From Larix sibirica (Eukaryota > Streptophyta > Pinopsida > Pinales > Pinaceae), in NCBI GenBank assembly GCA_004151065.3, contig NWUY0303878837.1, positions 1 through 10,313 on the forward strand: a DNA stretch of 10,313 nt, in the 5' to 3' direction. Of this stretch, positions 9,489 to 10,313 are shown piece after piece (position 1 is the stretch's first letter; every line of letters begins with the position of its first letter). A program made the position numbers and the translations under genes. Below the pieces are notes generated by a model, which saw only the letters and a list, made by a program, of their open reading frames with translations, had not been told where the DNA came from and searched no databases.

Positions 9489-9978
9489 CAGGTAAATGAC
9501 CCAACATACTATTTTTTTACTACTATTTGGTTTTTTGATGGCGCTACCAGATCTAGCTCTTGTGGATGAGGCATGGTTCTCAAAATCAATGTTGATCATC
9601 AATTCAATCTTTGGATGGGAAGTGGTCTTGGAACCAACACCAAAGATGAATTGGTTTCTCTATGGGGGTTTACTACACTTTGGAGTGATTAATGTTATCT
9701 CTTCTATTCAAGTTTTTGGTGATTCCCAAGTGATTGTTCATTGGGTAAATGGTCAATATAATATTCAGGTCATAAATTTGGATGCTTGGTGTCAAAGAGT
9801 GTTATGCCTACTGAAGAATTTCTCCAGTTTCTCTATTTGTCATATCTATAGAGATTTCAACCAAGATGCAGATCATATATCCAAGAAGGCTATAGATACT
9901 TCTGAAGGCATACTTTACTATGAGGAGTTTATGGAAGGTGTTTTAATTTATGAAGGATCTGTATTTTTTATGGCATAA
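9489..9978 (+). other. RNase H domain of ORF2, split over two frames
   Basis: A type I RNase H that would remove RNA from RNA-DNA hybrids. The first half is in frame 0: linker QVNDPTYYFFTTIW, then FFDGA with the first catalytic Asp at 9537-9539, one stop (TGA 9567-9569) inside the CG*GMVL strand, then GLGTNTKDEL with the catalytic Glu at 9648-9650. The second half is in frame 1 from 9664: GLL.F.V, FGDSQVIVHWVNG with Asp at 9721-9723, LDAWCQRV, and HIYRDFNQDADHISKKA with Asp at 9871-9873. All four acidic catalytic positions remain. One surplus base, most simply a G in the run at 9664-9668, explains the split. The open frame beginning at ATG 9496 is out of phase for its first 56 codons, so its N-terminal sequence is not meaningful. 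Confidence 0.88.
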
Positions 9979-10261
9979 TTTTCTAGCTTTATAGATTGGT
10001 GGTGACAGTTGGTCACTGGTTCTCTGTTATGAATTTTCAATAAGTCTGTTTTGTAGTTTGGGTCTTGGGATATGAAGACTAAGTCTGTTTTTGTATTAGT
10101 TATAGTTAGTTTTTTGGAACTCTTTCCAACCTTGAGTTTTGGGATGATTTAGATTTTAAGTCTGATGGAGTTTATGAGTCTAATGCATTTTGATCTGCAG
10201 TTATGTTGTAGTGAATTTTTTAAGAAATATTTTTCTTTGATTGTATGAATATCAAGAAATA
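9979..10261 (+). other. LINE 3' UTR
   Basis: About 280 bases after the ORF2 stop with no coding potential. AAGAAATATTTTT occurs twice (10222-10234 and 10254-10266), 32 bases apart, the second copy running directly into the terminal T-rich tract. In LINEs the 3' end of the RNA is what the reverse transcriptase recognises, but no specific structure could be confirmed here by eye. Confidence 0.6.
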
Positions 10262-10313
10262 TTTTTTTTTGTTTTTTTGTTTTTTTTGTTTTTTTGTTTT
10301 TTGTTTTTTGTTT
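10262..10313 (+). repeat. T-rich (T6-9 G)n tail at the LINE 3' end
   Basis: The tract reads T9 G T7 G T8 G T7 G T6 G T6 G T3 up to the window edge. Plant L1 elements normally end in poly(A) on the sense strand, so a T/G simple repeat in this position is unexpected. It could be the element's own tail, an unrelated simple repeat into which the 3' end was truncated, or the A-rich tail of a minus-strand element starting outside the window. Confidence 0.85.

Larger units (their letters stand above)
5847..9978 (+). pseudogene. LINE ORF2 pseudogene (APE endonuclease, RT, zf-RVT, RNase H)
   Basis: The replication polyprotein of the element, about 1,375 codons as expected for plant L1 LINEs. It starts at ATG 5847, directly overlapping the ORF1 stop, and ends at TAA 9976-9978. 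To follow it one must change frame (position mod 3) from 0 to 2 at about 7882-7892, 2 to 1 at about 8685-8700, 1 to 2 at about 9090-9103, 2 to 0 at about 9470-9486 and 0 to 1 in the G5 run at 9664-9668. In-frame stops begin at 6144, 6273, 6288, 6333, 6498, 6975, 7014, 7191, 7194, 7767, 8072, 8243, 8357, 8639, 8875, 9052 and 9567. Several fall at codons that are conserved in the family: 6288 and 8357 at expected Trp, 8243 at the Arg of GGRLTLI. Catalytic residues are lost in the endonuclease and RT. The domains are described separately. Confidence 0.93.
3480..10313 (+). mobile_element. Degenerate plant L1-type LINE retrotransposon with RNase H
   Basis: The order leader, ORF1 with DUF4283 and zinc knuckle, ORF2 with APE endonuclease, reverse transcriptase, zf-RVT and RNase H, then 3' UTR and tail, is that of plant L1-clade LINEs that carry an RNase H after the RT. 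The element would copy its RNA at a nicked genomic target (target-primed reverse transcription). ORF1 is about 2.0 kb and ORF2 about 4.1 kb, a full-length layout. All reading frames are broken and several catalytic residues are changed, so it is inactive. The 5' boundary is inferred only from the change out of very AT-rich DNA at about 3480 and could be off by tens to hundreds of bases. The 3' tail reaches the window edge, so a target-site duplication cannot be checked. LTRs, integrase and protease are absent. Confidence 0.93.

Noticed and set aside
3480-10313. LTR retrotransposon, endogenous virus or intact LINE
   Set aside because: No LTR, integrase or protease signals; the APE endonuclease and domain order are those of a LINE, and stops, frameshifts and lost catalytic residues rule out an intact copy.

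Overview
The window is AT-rich nuclear DNA from a seed plant. The largest component is an old, broken plant L1-type LINE (non-LTR retrotransposon) on the + strand, filling roughly 3480-10313. It has ORF1 (DUF4283-type RNA-binding gag), then ORF2 with APE endonuclease, reverse transcriptase, a zf-RVT zinc-binding segment and a plant-type C-terminal RNase H. A second plant-specific marker is a decayed chalcone isomerase fragment near 700-935. No intact gene is visible and species cannot be assigned from the sequence.

Layout. 1-82: a possible 3' splice acceptor followed by a very short open tail ending in TGA, perhaps the last exon of a gene lying to the left (weak). 83-698: no convincing gene. 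699-935: chalcone isomerase pseudogene fragment with two in-frame stops and lost active-site residues. 936-3480: AT-rich intergenic DNA holding an imperfect 38-bp tandem repeat (1664-1764), an (AT)12 microsatellite and a short perfect palindrome. About 3480-3817: probable LINE 5' leader with telo-box-like AAACCCTA motifs. 3818-5847: ORF1. 5847-9978: ORF2. 9979-10261: LINE 3' UTR. 10262-10313: an unusual T-rich (T6-9 G)n tail reaching the window edge.

The LINE is dead. ORF1 has seven premature stops and one frameshift. ORF2 must be read through five frame changes (0>2>1>2>0>1, frame number = position mod 3) and has 17 in-frame stops. The first catalytic Asp of the RT box FADD is Asn, the endonuclease His of SDH is Gln, and two of three Cys of the ORF1 zinc knuckle are gone. 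Even so, domain order and most motifs can still be followed from end to end. In the intact ancestor ORF1 would have packaged the RNA while ORF2 nicked the target, copied the RNA and degraded it with RNase H. The ORF1 stop and ORF2 start overlap as TAATG, which suggests termination-reinitiation coupling. No new defence or enzymatic system was found; the points most worth a second look are the TAATG overlap, the T/G tail, the long ORF1 N-terminal region and the chalcone isomerase relic.
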